Source: AC-52 sp044870295
GTDB lineage: Bacteria; Actinomycetota; UBA4738
Direction: 5' to 3'
Length of the DNA: 41,238 bases
Assembly: GCA_044870295.1 (NCBI GenBank)
Contig: JBIOYQ010000190.1
Coordinates: 1-41,238 of the forward strand
Both the position numbers and the translations under genes were made by a program. Below are positions 7,482-15,138 of this stretch, piece after piece (position 1 is the stretch's first letter; every line of letters starts with the position of its first letter). A model generated the notes under the pieces. That model was not told the DNA's origin. It worked only from the letters and a program-made list of their open reading frames with translations, and did not search any database.

Positions 7482-9239
7482 TCATCCCGACGGGGTGATA
7501 CGAGCGTCTCGCCGCGTCCGTTCGATCGCCTCACGTACGGTGGGGAACACGTTGTCGTCGATGACCTCCACCGCCCCGGCTCGCCGCCACAGCTCCAAGA
7601 CGGGCGAACTCACCCTGGCCAGCGCCAGGACGACGCCGTCGCGCTGCAACTCCCCGCCGATCTGGGCCACCATGTCGGCTCCATCCGTGTCCGTCTGGGA
7701 CACGGCCTCCCCGTCGATCACCACGGTTCGCAAGCCTGGCTCGCCGGCGATCATCTGGCGAAGCTCATCGCGGAATCGGGTCGCGTCCGCGAAGAAGAGC
7801 GGACCGTCGATCCGCACCACCACGACACCGGGCGTGGTCTCCAGGGCCGCGCCGTCCCCTTCGGCAAGGTACGCCTGGGAGCTCTTGTCCCAACCCAGGC
7901 GGCGGACCGCCGGCTTGGACGCCCGGCTGATCAACGCAAGGAGCGACATGACCACGCCGATGAGAACCCCCTGGATGATGCCGAGGAAGAGGATTCCCAG
8001 CAGCGCACCCATGGAGAACACCCAGTCCGACCGGTTCACCCGGAAGTACCGACCCACCGCATTGAAGTCGACCAAACCCACCATCGAGTCGATGACGACC
8101 GCCCCCAGCGTGGCGCTCGGGAGGTTCTCGAAGATCGAGGCGAGGAACAGCAGCGTCAGGAGGATGAACAGGGCATTGATCAGTGACGCCATCTGCGTCT
8201 TCTGGCCGGCCGCATCGGCAACCGACGTCTTCGACAGGCTTCCGTCGGAGGCGAAGCCTCCCACGAAGCCGGCGGCTGCGCATGCGGCACCCTCAGCCAC
8301 GAGCTCCTGGTTGGGATCGATGTCGTACCGATGCTTGAGCGCCATCGTCCGACCGGAAGCCAGCGTCTCCGAGAACCCCACGAAGACGATCGAGAACGCG
8401 CCGGCGATCAGCGAAAGGATGTCGTCCCACGGCATGTGCGGCACACCCACGTCGAACAAGCCCGTGGGCACGTTTCCCGTGATACTCACCCCGTGCTTCA
8501 TCAGATCGAACGCGGTCACGGCCAGGATCGAGAGGGCCATCACGATCAAGGCTCGCGGCCACCGCCTGAGGAATCGCCGCATCAGCAGCAGCGCCGCGAG
8601 CGAGAGGGCACCCACGGCCAGGGTGACGACGCTCGTGTGTGGAAGCTCCTTCAGCGTGTCGATGAGCTTCTGGACGTAGGTTCCCTCGGTTTTGGTCACG
8701 CCGAAGAGCTTGTAGGACTGGTCGATGATGATCCCGAGGGCGAACCCGAGGATGAAGCCCGCCAGGACCGCCTTCGACAGGAAGTTCGAGACCCAGCCCA
8801 TCCGGAGGATGCCCAGGAGCACGTAGACGACACCAGTCACGAGCGCGAGCGCCGCCGTGACCGGCACGAACGCCGATGTCCCAAGGGCGGCCGAGCCGGC
8901 GATCGGAGCGACGACGGCCGCCGACACCGCCGCGACCGTGGCGCTCGGACCCTGCGCCAGCTGCCGCGACGTCCCGAAGATCGCGTAGGCGATGAGCGCC
9001 GCGAACGACGTGTACAGGCCGAACTGCACCGGCACACCGGCGAGCGCCGCGTACGCGAGGCCCTGGGGCACGAGCAACGCCCACACGGAGAGGCCGGCCA
9101 CCGCGTCGCTGGTCAGCCAGGATCGTTGGTACCGGGGAAGCCAGTCGAGGACCGGCACGAATCGCCTGATCCGGCCCGGGCGAACCGTGGACGCAGTTGT
9201 GCCCTCCTTCGTTGACGGTGCCCCGCGTCCGATGGTCAC
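7482..9239 (-). CDS. SulP-family anion transporter with STAS domain
   Basis: SLC26/SulP permease, 585 residues. The N-terminal two thirds hold about 10-12 hydrophobic segments with the family start (VAGLSVWALLVPQGLAYA) and a YTSFAALIAYAIFGTSRQLAQGP-type region around residues 75-97 (spelled here only in part by family resemblance). A C-terminal STAS domain occupies about residues 470-580 (VVVVRIDGPLFFADATRFRD...). Members carry sulfate, bicarbonate or other anions; sulfate is suggested only by the neighbouring arylsulfatase and FGE genes. The start is GTG at 9239, preceded by a purine-rich AGAGCGAGG. A perfect inverted repeat lies 51 bases upstream, between this gene and the divergent exchanger gene. 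Confidence 0.9.
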   Translation of the reverse strand: MTIGRGAPSTKEGTTASTVRPGRIRRFVPVLDWLPRYQRSWLTSDAVAGLSVWALLVPQGLAYAALAGVPVQFGLYTSFAALIAYAIFGTSRQLAQGPSATVAAVSAAVVAPIAGSAALGTSAFVPVTAALALVTGVVYVLLGILRMGWVSNFLSKAVLAGFILGFALGIIIDQSYKLFGVTKTEGTYVQKLIDTLKELPHTSVVTLAVGALSLAALLLMRRFLRRWPRALIVMALSILAVTAFDLMKHGVSITGNVPTGLFDVGVPHMPWDDILSLIAGAFSIVFVGFSETLASGRTMALKHRYDIDPNQELVAEGAACAAAGFVGGFASDGSLSKTSVADAAGQKTQMASLINALFILLTLLFLASIFENLPSATLGAVVIDSMVGLVDFNAVGRYFRVNRSDWVFSMGALLGILFLGIIQGVLIGVVMSLLALISRASKPAVRRLGWDKSSQAYLAEGDGAALETTPGVVVVRIDGPLFFADATRFRDELRQMIAGEPGLRTVVIDGEAVSQTDTDGADMVAQIGGELQRDGVVLALARVSSPVLELWRRAGAVEVIDDNVFPTVREAIERTRRDARITPSG

Positions 9240-9289
9240 CCTCGCTCTTCTGGTTCCACTCTTTCAGCGAACCTTCCTGACTCGGCTGC

Positions 9290-9314
9290 CGCATCACCCG
9301 ATCCAGGTGATGCG
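9290..9314. promoter_or_regulatory. Perfect 9-bp inverted repeat in divergent promoter region
   Basis: Arms CGCATCACC (9290-9298) and GGTGATGCG (9306-9314) are exactly complementary around a 7-base spacer. The element sits between the divergent SulP (start 9239) and cation-exchanger (start 9349) genes, where a dimeric regulator would bind. It also contains an in-frame ATG (9310), so it argues for the later exchanger start. An RNA hairpin in the exchanger leader is an alternative. Confidence 0.5.
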
Positions 9315-9348
9315 TCCTGCGCGCCCGATCCGGTTCGCTGTTCGTCCG

Positions 9349-10431
9349 ATGAGCTCCCTCGGGACGTTCACGTTGATCCTGATCCTCGCGGGCGCCAGCA
9401 TCCTCACCTGGGTGGCGGGCTTCTTCCTGTCGAAAGCCACCGACGTGATCGACGACCACTACGGGCTCGGCGAGGCGCTGGGCGGGATGATCCTGCTCGG
9501 CATTGCGGGGACGCTTCCCGAGATCGCCATCACCGTTTCCGCGGCGCTCAGCGGCCACCTCGCGCTGGCGACGGGCAACCTACTCGGCGGCATCGGGATG
9601 CAGACGCTGGTGCTCGTGATCCTCGATGCCACTTCGAAGCGATCGGCGCCGCTGTCCAACCTGTCGAACGCCCTCGAGCCGCTCCACGAGGGGGCCCTCG
9701 TTATCGGCCTCGTGGGCATCGCGGTGATGGGCACGGTCATGTCGCCGACGGCCACGATCGGCCCGGTGAGCCCCGCCTCCATCGCGATCGTGGTCCTGTG
9801 GTTCCTCGGCATCTTCGCCCTGAACCGGTCGCGGAAGTCGCAGCGGTGGAAGGCGGTCGACCTCGACCCCGTGCAAGCCGCGGCGACAACCTCTGAAGGA
9901 GTGGTCCCGGGTCCACCGGCCGCGGGATCCGCCGGGCCGAAGAACTCACTGGCGGACAGGCCGATCCGGAGGACGCTGATGGTGTTCGGCGTCGGATCGA
10001 TCGCCACGCTCGTGGCCGGCGTGCTGCTCGAGCAGAGCGGGAACGAGCTGGCCACCCGATGGGGCATCAACGGCGCCATCTTCGGCGCGACCATCCTGGC
10101 CGCGATCACGGCCCTGCCCGAGATCAGCACCGGCATCGCGGCGGTCCGCATGGGTCAAGTGGGGCTCGCGATGGGCGATATCTTCGGCGGCAACGCCATC
10201 CAGGTCACGCTGTTCCTGGTGGCCGACCTCCTCGCGGGAAAGGCGGTGCTCCCCACCGCCAGCGCCGAATCGATCTGGCTCGCGGCGCTGGGCATCGTCG
10301 TCACGGGGATCTACGTGAACGGCCTGGTCACGCGACCCGATCGAAAGGTCCTGGGGGTCATCGGCCCGGACTCACTCCTCGTCGCCGTCACTTACCTTCT
10401 CGGCGTCTTCGGGCTGATGGCCCTGAAGTAG
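9349..10431 (+). CDS. Na+/Ca2+ exchanger-family (CaCA) membrane protein
   Basis: Cation:proton or sodium/calcium antiporter-like protein, 360 residues, with two homologous membrane halves. Each holds an alpha repeat with the conserved acidic residue: first half GTLPEIAITVSAAL followed by ATGNLLGGIGMQ, second half TALPEISTGIAAV followed by GDIFGGNAIQ. A hydrophilic, Pro/Ala-rich loop (about residues 165-210) joins the halves, as in other CaCA proteins. The transported ion cannot be told from sequence. ATG 9349 is chosen because the next upstream ATG (9310) lies inside a perfect inverted repeat; no strong ribosome site marks either. It is divergent from SulP and 36 bases upstream of the DUF202 gene. 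Confidence 0.82.
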   Translation: MSSLGTFTLILILAGASILTWVAGFFLSKATDVIDDHYGLGEALGGMILLGIAGTLPEIAITVSAALSGHLALATGNLLGGIGMQTLVLVILDATSKRSAPLSNLSNALEPLHEGALVIGLVGIAVMGTVMSPTATIGPVSPASIAIVVLWFLGIFALNRSRKSQRWKAVDLDPVQAAATTSEGVVPGPPAAGSAGPKNSLADRPIRRTLMVFGVGSIATLVAGVLLEQSGNELATRWGINGAIFGATILAAITALPEISTGIAAVRMGQVGLAMGDIFGGNAIQVTLFLVADLLAGKAVLPTASAESIWLAALGIVVTGIYVNGLVTRPDRKVLGVIGPDSLLVAVTYLLGVFGLMALK

Positions 10432-10467
10432 GTTCTGGTTGAACCAGGCGATAACGTAGACGGCCAG

Positions 10468-10836
10468 ATGCCTGATGTGAGCCGGCGCGAACCGGGTGCC
10501 GAGGATGCCACTCGCCGAACCTATCTCGCGCACGAACGCACGCTGCTCGCCTGGTGGCGGACGGGCCTCGCCGCGTTCGCGGTGGCCATCGGGATCGGCC
10601 GCGTGGTGCCTGCCCTCATCGATGCGTCGGCGTGGCCATTCGTCATCCTGGGGGTTGGCTTCGGCCTCCTGGGAGTGGCATTCGTCCTCTTAGGAGCCCA
10701 GCGTGATCGAGCGGTCGGCCGGCAACTCCGTTCGGGACGATTCGAGCCATTGGATGGAGGCGTCGTCTGGGGCGTGACGCTCGCGCTGCTCGTCCTCGGG
10801 CTGGCAACGCTCGTCCTCCTGGTGCTCGAATCGTGA
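10468..10836 (+). CDS. DUF202 (YidH-like) membrane protein
   Basis: This 122-residue protein has the DUF202 signature at its N-terminus (YLAHERTLLAWWRTGLAAFA, about residues 19-38). Three hydrophobic segments follow: about residues 28-47, 57-76 and 98-120. The polar N-terminus precedes the first helix, as in YidH/YidG-type inner-membrane proteins of unknown function. It follows the cation exchanger by 36 bases and may share its transcript. A short inverted repeat (CTGGTT/AACCAG, 10435-10447) and a possible -10 (TAACGT) lie in the gap, so independent transcription is also possible. Its end faces the convergent cyclase/AAA gene 37 bases away. Confidence 0.85.
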   Translation: MPDVSRREPGAEDATRRTYLAHERTLLAWWRTGLAAFAVAIGIGRVVPALIDASAWPFVILGVGFGLLGVAFVLLGAQRDRAVGRQLRSGRFEPLDGGVVWGVTLALLVLGLATLVLLVLES

Positions 10837-10873
10837 GGAGCTCCGCCCGACCGGAACCGAGCCGTCAGCCCGC

Positions 10874-13800
10874 CTAACCGAACACCTTCACTCCGGTTTT
10901 CGACAGCAGCTCGGCGGCGCGGTCGTCCTCGGCCTGCCCGTCGCCTTCGCCCGACGCGCGCACCAGCTCGGCCAGGTCGCGCAGACACCGCGCCTCGTCC
11001 CATACCCTCTCCAGTCGCGAGAAGGTGGCGATGGCCGAACGCAGCAGAACGGGATCGCCCGCCACCAGACCCTCGGCCCACGCCAGGAACGCCTCGGCGT
11101 TCGGCCGGTCCGGCGCCACCCGCCGGAGCCTCTCCAGCGGCTCGGCAGTCTCGTCGACACGACCCGCCCTCACCAGCGCCCGGACCAGGTGGAACAGCAT
11201 CTCGTCGGCCATTCCCAACATCAGATGCTCCTCGCCCAGTCGATCGATCCCCGCCCGCAGAGCGGCGATGGCCTTCTGGACGTTCCCGCGGGCCAACTCG
11301 ATCTCTCCCATCAAGATGGCGCCGTACGGCATGCCCTGGACCTCGTGCCGCATCCACTCGGAATCCAGCCACCGCCGCAGCTCCCGCTCCGCCGCATCCA
11401 GATCGCCTCGGAGGAAGGCCAGCATGGCGTCGTAGTAGTAGGTGGCGACGATGATGTGGGTATACCCGAGCCGCTCGCCGACCTCGCGGTGCATCTCCGT
11501 GGCGCGCTCGATCTGGCCGAGCTTCCCCTGGTCGTAGGCGTAGTTGCAGACGTTCTGCCACAGCCAGCCTTCGTAGTCCCGACGGCCGGAGCGCTGCGAC
11601 AACTCGATCCCCTCCCACAAGATGGACCATCCCCGCTCGTAGTCGGGCGCGTAGTCCATGAGCGCCGAAGCCACCGAGTTGTGGGCTCGAAGCGACAGAT
11701 CGAGATCGCCCGCCTCCTCCGAGATCCGGAACCCTTCCTCCAGCAGCCGCATGCCCTCCTCGACGGATCCGAGGTGCAGCAGGGCGATCCCGAGCGACAG
11801 GAGCGCCTGGCCCTGGTTGACCTTGTCCCCCAGGCGTGAGGCGATGTCGATGGTCCGCCGTAAAGGCGGCACGGCGTCACCCAGCCGGCCGCGACGGCGG
11901 TGGTAGTTGCCGACGAAGGCCAGCGTCCGGGCGAGATCGCGGTCCGCCCCCGCCGCCTGGAGCCGCTGGACGGCCCGCTCGGCCCAGGGGATCACGTCCG
12001 CTTCGTGCCCTCCCTCGAACGAGCCCCACGCCATGACGGCCTCCAACCGACCCATCGCCGCCTCGTCGCCGAGGGCTTCGGCCCTCCCCAGGGCGGCCCG
12101 GGTGGCGGCAAGGACGTCGTCGAAGGACTCCAGTCCCCGGGCGGCGTTCACGACCGCCTCCGAAAGACGGAGCAGGTCCTTCGGGGGCAGCCCTGCCCGG
12201 TCGCCGGCCGCCAACGCGGCCCGATACCACCGCAATGCCTCGGCCTGCTGCCATAGCCGCCACGCGCGGTCGCCGGCCAGCCCGGCCCATCGGGCGGTGG
12301 CTTGATCGACCTCCTTCGACGGCGGCTCGCCCAGCTCCTCCTGATACGCCGCGGCCTGGACGTAGTGGGCGGCCACCACCTCGGCCAGCTCCTCCGCCCG
12401 ATCGCCCGCGCGATCCTCCGCCCACCTCGCCACCTCGACGTGCTTGTCCGCGCGGAGGGCCTTGGGCAACGACTCGTAGGCCACGTCGCGGATCAGCACG
12501 TGGCGGAAGGCGAATTCCAGCTCGCCGGCGAACGTCGGCGGCTCGCGCGGTGTGAGGATCTCCTTGACCCGTAACCGCCCGAGCGCGTGGCGGACCTCGT
12601 CGGGATCGCCGCCGGCAAGCCGCGCCACCGCGCCCGCCCAGAACGCCCGACCCACCACGGCAGCGTCCTGGAGCAGGGACTTCTCCTCGGCCGGCAGCCC
12701 GTCCAGCCGCGTGGCGATGAGCGCCTGGATCGATCGCGGCACGTCCACCTGGTCCACCGGCTGGGCCAGCTCCAGTCGAGACGCCTCGGTGGCACGGAGA
12801 ACCCCGCGGTCCACGAACATCCGCACGATCTCCTCGGTGAACAGCGGATTGCCCTCGCTGCGCACGCTGACCAGCTCCGTCAGGTCCTTCGGCAGCGGGC
12901 CGCCCAACAGGTCCTCGAGCATGGCCACGTTCTCCTCCGGAGTCAGCGGGTCGAGGTAGATGGCCGAGTAGTTGCGCTTTCCGCCACCCCACCCGGGCCG
13001 GGTCTCCAGCAGCTCGGGGCGAGCCAGCGTGAGGACGAGCAACGGCCCCTGCGCCCAGTCCGCCAGGTGCTCCACGAAGTCCAGCAGTCCCGTGTCGGCC
13101 CAGTGCAGGTCCTCCAGCACCAGGACGAACGGCAGGCGGGCGGCCATCCGCTCGAGGAATCTCCGCCACGCTTCGAACAGATCCTCGCGGGAGAACTGAG
13201 CCGCCGACGCCCCGGCGCCCACCAGCGCCCCGATCTGCGGGGCGATGGCGTCGTCACCGAACAGCAGCTCCACCGCCTTCCGAGCTTTCTCCGCGGCGAC
13301 GTCGGGAGGGTCGTCCTCGAGAATCTCGCACTGCGCCTTCACCGCGTCGGCCAGTGCGCTGTACGAGACGTTCCCATACGCCAGGCAGCGGCCCTTCCGC
13401 CAGTACGCCAGCGTGGAGAGGGTCTCCAAATAGTTGAGGAGTTCGTACGCGAGGCGCGATTTCCCCACGCCCGCCGCGCCTAGGACCGTCACCAGCGCGG
13501 GACGGCCTTCGGTCTCCACCCGATGGAAGGTCTGCCTCAACAGGCCCAGTTCTTCGTCCCGCCCGACCAAGCGCGCTTCCAAGCCGAGCGAGGGGCGCTC
13601 CCCGCGCCGGCGAGCCTTCACCCGCAGCGCTTGCCACGCCGCGATCGGCTGGGCCTTGCCCTTCAGCGCCAGCGGGTCCAGCTCGCGGTAGTCGATGACG
13701 TTCTTGGTGGCCGCGTACACCGCCGGGCCCACCACGATCTGCCAGGGCTCGGCCGCGGTCTGCAGCCGCGCCGCCACGTTGACCGCGTCGCCCGTCAGCA

Positions 13801-14284
13801 TGCGGTCGCGCGGCCCGCCCGCCCGTTCCAGGTCGACCAGAACCTCGCCCGCCTCGACCCCGATCCGCATCTGGAGCTCCGGCCGGCCTTCGGCCGTGAA
13901 ACCACGGTTCAGCTCCCCCATGACGGCCTGCATCTCGATGGCGGCGCGCACGGCTCGCTCCGGGTCGTCCTCGTGCGCCGTCGGGACGCCGAACACGGCC
14001 AGGATGGCGTCGCCCATGAACTTCTCGAGCAGCCCCCCGTACCGCTCGACCTCCTCGGAGAGGCGCTCGAACGCGCGGTTCACCACGGCCTGCACCACTT
14101 CGGGGTCCTCGCGGTCGGCGAGCGACGTGGAGCCCACGAAGTCCGCGAACAGCGCGGCGGCGAACTTCCGCTCCTTGCGTCCGGCGGCCGCCCCGGCTCC
14201 GACCGCAGGCAGCGGACTGGCGCAGTTCAGACAGAACCGCGCCCGCTCGGGGTTGTCCTCGCCGCAGGTCGGGCAGATCGGCAC
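10874..14284 (-). CDS. Zinc-ribbon/adenylate cyclase/AAA/TPR signalling protein
   Basis: Giant regulator of 1,136 residues. A zinc ribbon (C4, C7, C18, C21) is followed by a class III cyclase domain (about 38-215) with metal aspartates D48 and D92, the adenine-selecting K88 and an intact transition-state Asn/Arg pair (GDAVNVAARL), so cAMP synthesis is plausible. An AAA/STAND ATPase follows: Walker A GAAGVGKS near residue 268 and Walker B VLVLEDLHWAD near 390. The last half is TPR-like helical repeats, a likely protein- or ligand-sensing solenoid. No DNA-binding domain is seen. The GTG start at 14284 lies 6 bases after a -10-like TAGACT, consistent with a leaderless mRNA. A paralog with the same architecture lies at 18899-22384. 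The physiological signal is unknown. Confidence 0.9.
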   Translation of the reverse strand: MPICPTCGEDNPERARFCLNCASPLPAVGAGAAAGRKERKFAAALFADFVGSTSLADREDPEVVQAVVNRAFERLSEEVERYGGLLEKFMGDAILAVFGVPTAHEDDPERAVRAAIEMQAVMGELNRGFTAEGRPELQMRIGVEAGEVLVDLERAGGPRDRMLTGDAVNVAARLQTAAEPWQIVVGPAVYAATKNVIDYRELDPLALKGKAQPIAAWQALRVKARRRGERPSLGLEARLVGRDEELGLLRQTFHRVETEGRPALVTVLGAAGVGKSRLAYELLNYLETLSTLAYWRKGRCLAYGNVSYSALADAVKAQCEILEDDPPDVAAEKARKAVELLFGDDAIAPQIGALVGAGASAAQFSREDLFEAWRRFLERMAARLPFVLVLEDLHWADTGLLDFVEHLADWAQGPLLVLTLARPELLETRPGWGGGKRNYSAIYLDPLTPEENVAMLEDLLGGPLPKDLTELVSVRSEGNPLFTEEIVRMFVDRGVLRATEASRLELAQPVDQVDVPRSIQALIATRLDGLPAEEKSLLQDAAVVGRAFWAGAVARLAGGDPDEVRHALGRLRVKEILTPREPPTFAGELEFAFRHVLIRDVAYESLPKALRADKHVEVARWAEDRAGDRAEELAEVVAAHYVQAAAYQEELGEPPSKEVDQATARWAGLAGDRAWRLWQQAEALRWYRAALAAGDRAGLPPKDLLRLSEAVVNAARGLESFDDVLAATRAALGRAEALGDEAAMGRLEAVMAWGSFEGGHEADVIPWAERAVQRLQAAGADRDLARTLAFVGNYHRRRGRLGDAVPPLRRTIDIASRLGDKVNQGQALLSLGIALLHLGSVEEGMRLLEEGFRISEEAGDLDLSLRAHNSVASALMDYAPDYERGWSILWEGIELSQRSGRRDYEGWLWQNVCNYAYDQGKLGQIERATEMHREVGERLGYTHIIVATYYYDAMLAFLRGDLDAAERELRRWLDSEWMRHEVQGMPYGAILMGEIELARGNVQKAIAALRAGIDRLGEEHLMLGMADEMLFHLVRALVRAGRVDETAEPLERLRRVAPDRPNAEAFLAWAEGLVAGDPVLLRSAIATFSRLERVWDEARCLRDLAELVRASGEGDGQAEDDRAAELLSKTGVKVFG

Positions 14285-14290
14285 GGTGGA

Positions 14291-14296
14291 AGTCTA
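14291..14296 (-). promoter_or_regulatory. Probable leaderless -10 box TAGACT
   Basis: TAGACT on the minus strand is followed by TCCACC and then the GTG of the cyclase/AAA gene. The spacing puts the transcription start at the start codon itself. There is no ribosome site upstream of the GTG, which supports leaderless initiation. Confidence 0.45.
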
Positions 14297-14360
14297 GGGG
14301 GAGCGCAGCCTCCAGCCGACCCGAACAAACCCCCCAGTCCCGGTCCTCAGCCCCGGGTGC

Positions 14361-14702
14361 TCATGTTCGAGACTTGGGAGGCAGGGAGCGGGCGTAGGAC
14401 ACGCCGCGCTCGACCCATGTGGCCAGCTGACGCCGCTCGCCCAGGTGCTCCCGATCGACGCGGAGCCAACCCGCCATCGGCCGCCCGCGCATGATCATCG
14501 GGTGGGCCTTCGTCGTGGAAACCAGCCGATCCGAGGCCGCAGGGTCGACCCGCACGAGGATCCCGCCCTGGCCGCTCGCCGCGACGGCCATGTTGCCGCC
14601 GATCAGGAAGGCCAGACCCCCGAACATCTTCTTCTCCGTGAGGCGTTTCTCCCCACCCACGAGCTCGCGGATCCGGTCCGCCAGATCCTCGTCGTAGGCC
14701 AC
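14361..14702 (-). CDS. TfoX N-terminal domain protein
   Basis: This 113-residue protein matches the TfoX/Sxy N-terminal domain. The N-terminus reads MAYDEDLADRIRELVGG, followed by the family hallmark KKMFGGLAFLIGGNMAVA (about 24-41), a strand with GILVRVDP, and the region with MRGRPMAGWLRV. In gamma-proteobacteria the full-length protein controls competence; single-domain actinobacterial forms have no established role, so no function is claimed. The start is GTG at 14702 with GAGGTGAT about eight bases upstream. That site overlaps the end of the preceding 59-residue membrane-protein gene (12-base gap), so the two form an operon. The next gene downstream is the cyclase/AAA regulator, 76 bases away with its own promoter. 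Confidence 0.85.
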   Translation of the reverse strand: MAYDEDLADRIRELVGGEKRLTEKKMFGGLAFLIGGNMAVAASGQGGILVRVDPAASDRLVSTTKAHPMIMRGRPMAGWLRVDREHLGERRQLATWVERGVSYARSLPPKSRT

Positions 14703-14714
14703 AGCGCGATCACC

Positions 14715-14894
14715 TCACCGAGCGAGGGCGCGAAAGACCTCATAGACCATGAAGGCTGGCCAAAAGAGGCCCTGGAACACCGCGAGCACGAACTCCCAGA
14801 ACGTGTCCGCCTGCTGGAAGAACCACACCCACGCGCCGAAGATCCCGAGCCCGTAGATCCCTCCGCCGGCTGCGCCTGCGCTCTTACCGGTCAT
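14715..14894 (-). CDS. Conserved-looking 59-residue membrane protein
   Basis: Short gene encoding 59 residues from ATG 14894 to TGA 14715. A Gly/Ala-rich start (MTGKSAGAAGGGIYGLGIF) leads into a first hydrophobic segment with aromatic residues (GAWVWFFQQA). A second segment reads FWEFVLAVFQGLFWPAFMVY, and the end is basic (EVFRALAR). The dense aromatic pattern, a GGAGGG ribosome site nine bases upstream and tight coupling to the TfoX-N gene show that it is real. It resembles small two-helix membrane proteins seen in actinobacteria, from memory of the pattern; function unknown. A candidate -10 (TAGGAT, 14926-14931) lies upstream. Confidence 0.7.
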   Translation of the reverse strand: MTGKSAGAAGGGIYGLGIFGAWVWFFQQADTFWEFVLAVFQGLFWPAFMVYEVFRALAR

Positions 14895-14925
14895 CCCTCA
14901 CCGCCCTCCACGACGCGACCTGGCG

Positions 14926-14931
14926 ATCCTA
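14926..14931 (-). promoter_or_regulatory. Candidate -10 box TAGGAT
   Basis: TAGGAT on the minus strand lies 31 bases before the start of the 59-residue membrane-protein gene, giving a short leader with a GGAGGG ribosome site. No convincing -35 is seen. Confidence 0.3.
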
Positions 14932-14990
14932 CGACGGATCGTCCCGACATCGGGTGAGCCGGAACCGTCGCAGAACGCCGCCTTCATCCG

Positions 14991-15100
14991 CTACCGCACC
15001 CAGAGCTGGCTAATCAGCATCCCGAACAGCGGGTTGTACTGGTAGTTCCGCACGCGCTTGGACACGAAGTCGACGCTCTGGCGGTTGAAGATGGGGTCGA
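14991..15100 (-). pseudogene. C-terminal remnant of ABC substrate-binding protein
   Basis: About 36 codons on the minus strand end at TAG 14991 and read DPIFNRQSVDFVSKRVRNYQ then YNPLFGMLISQLWVR. This resembles the extreme C-terminus of family 5 (peptide/nickel-type) extracytoplasmic solute-binding proteins, which end in a similar NYQ-NP-G-LISQLWV pattern; I judge this from memory of the family. There is no start codon: the frame is closed upstream by TGA at 15123-15125, and the only material upstream is the amidase terminator region. The rest of the gene, and any permease or ATPase, is absent. It looks like the scar of a deleted transporter gene. Confidence 0.5.
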
Positions 15101-15103
15101 CCC

Positions 15104-15138
15104 GCCGGCGCTGCCGGCTAGCTCACCCCCCGAGCTAG
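15104..15138 (-). terminator. Tandem hairpins at the end of the amidase gene
   Basis: CTAGCTC (15118-15124) and GAGCTAG (15132-15138) form a perfect 7-bp stem around a C-run loop, overlapping the amidase stop codon. Directly after it, two GCCGGC copies (15104-15109 and 15113-15118) form a second stem with a 3-base loop. No U-tract follows. Confidence 0.45.
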
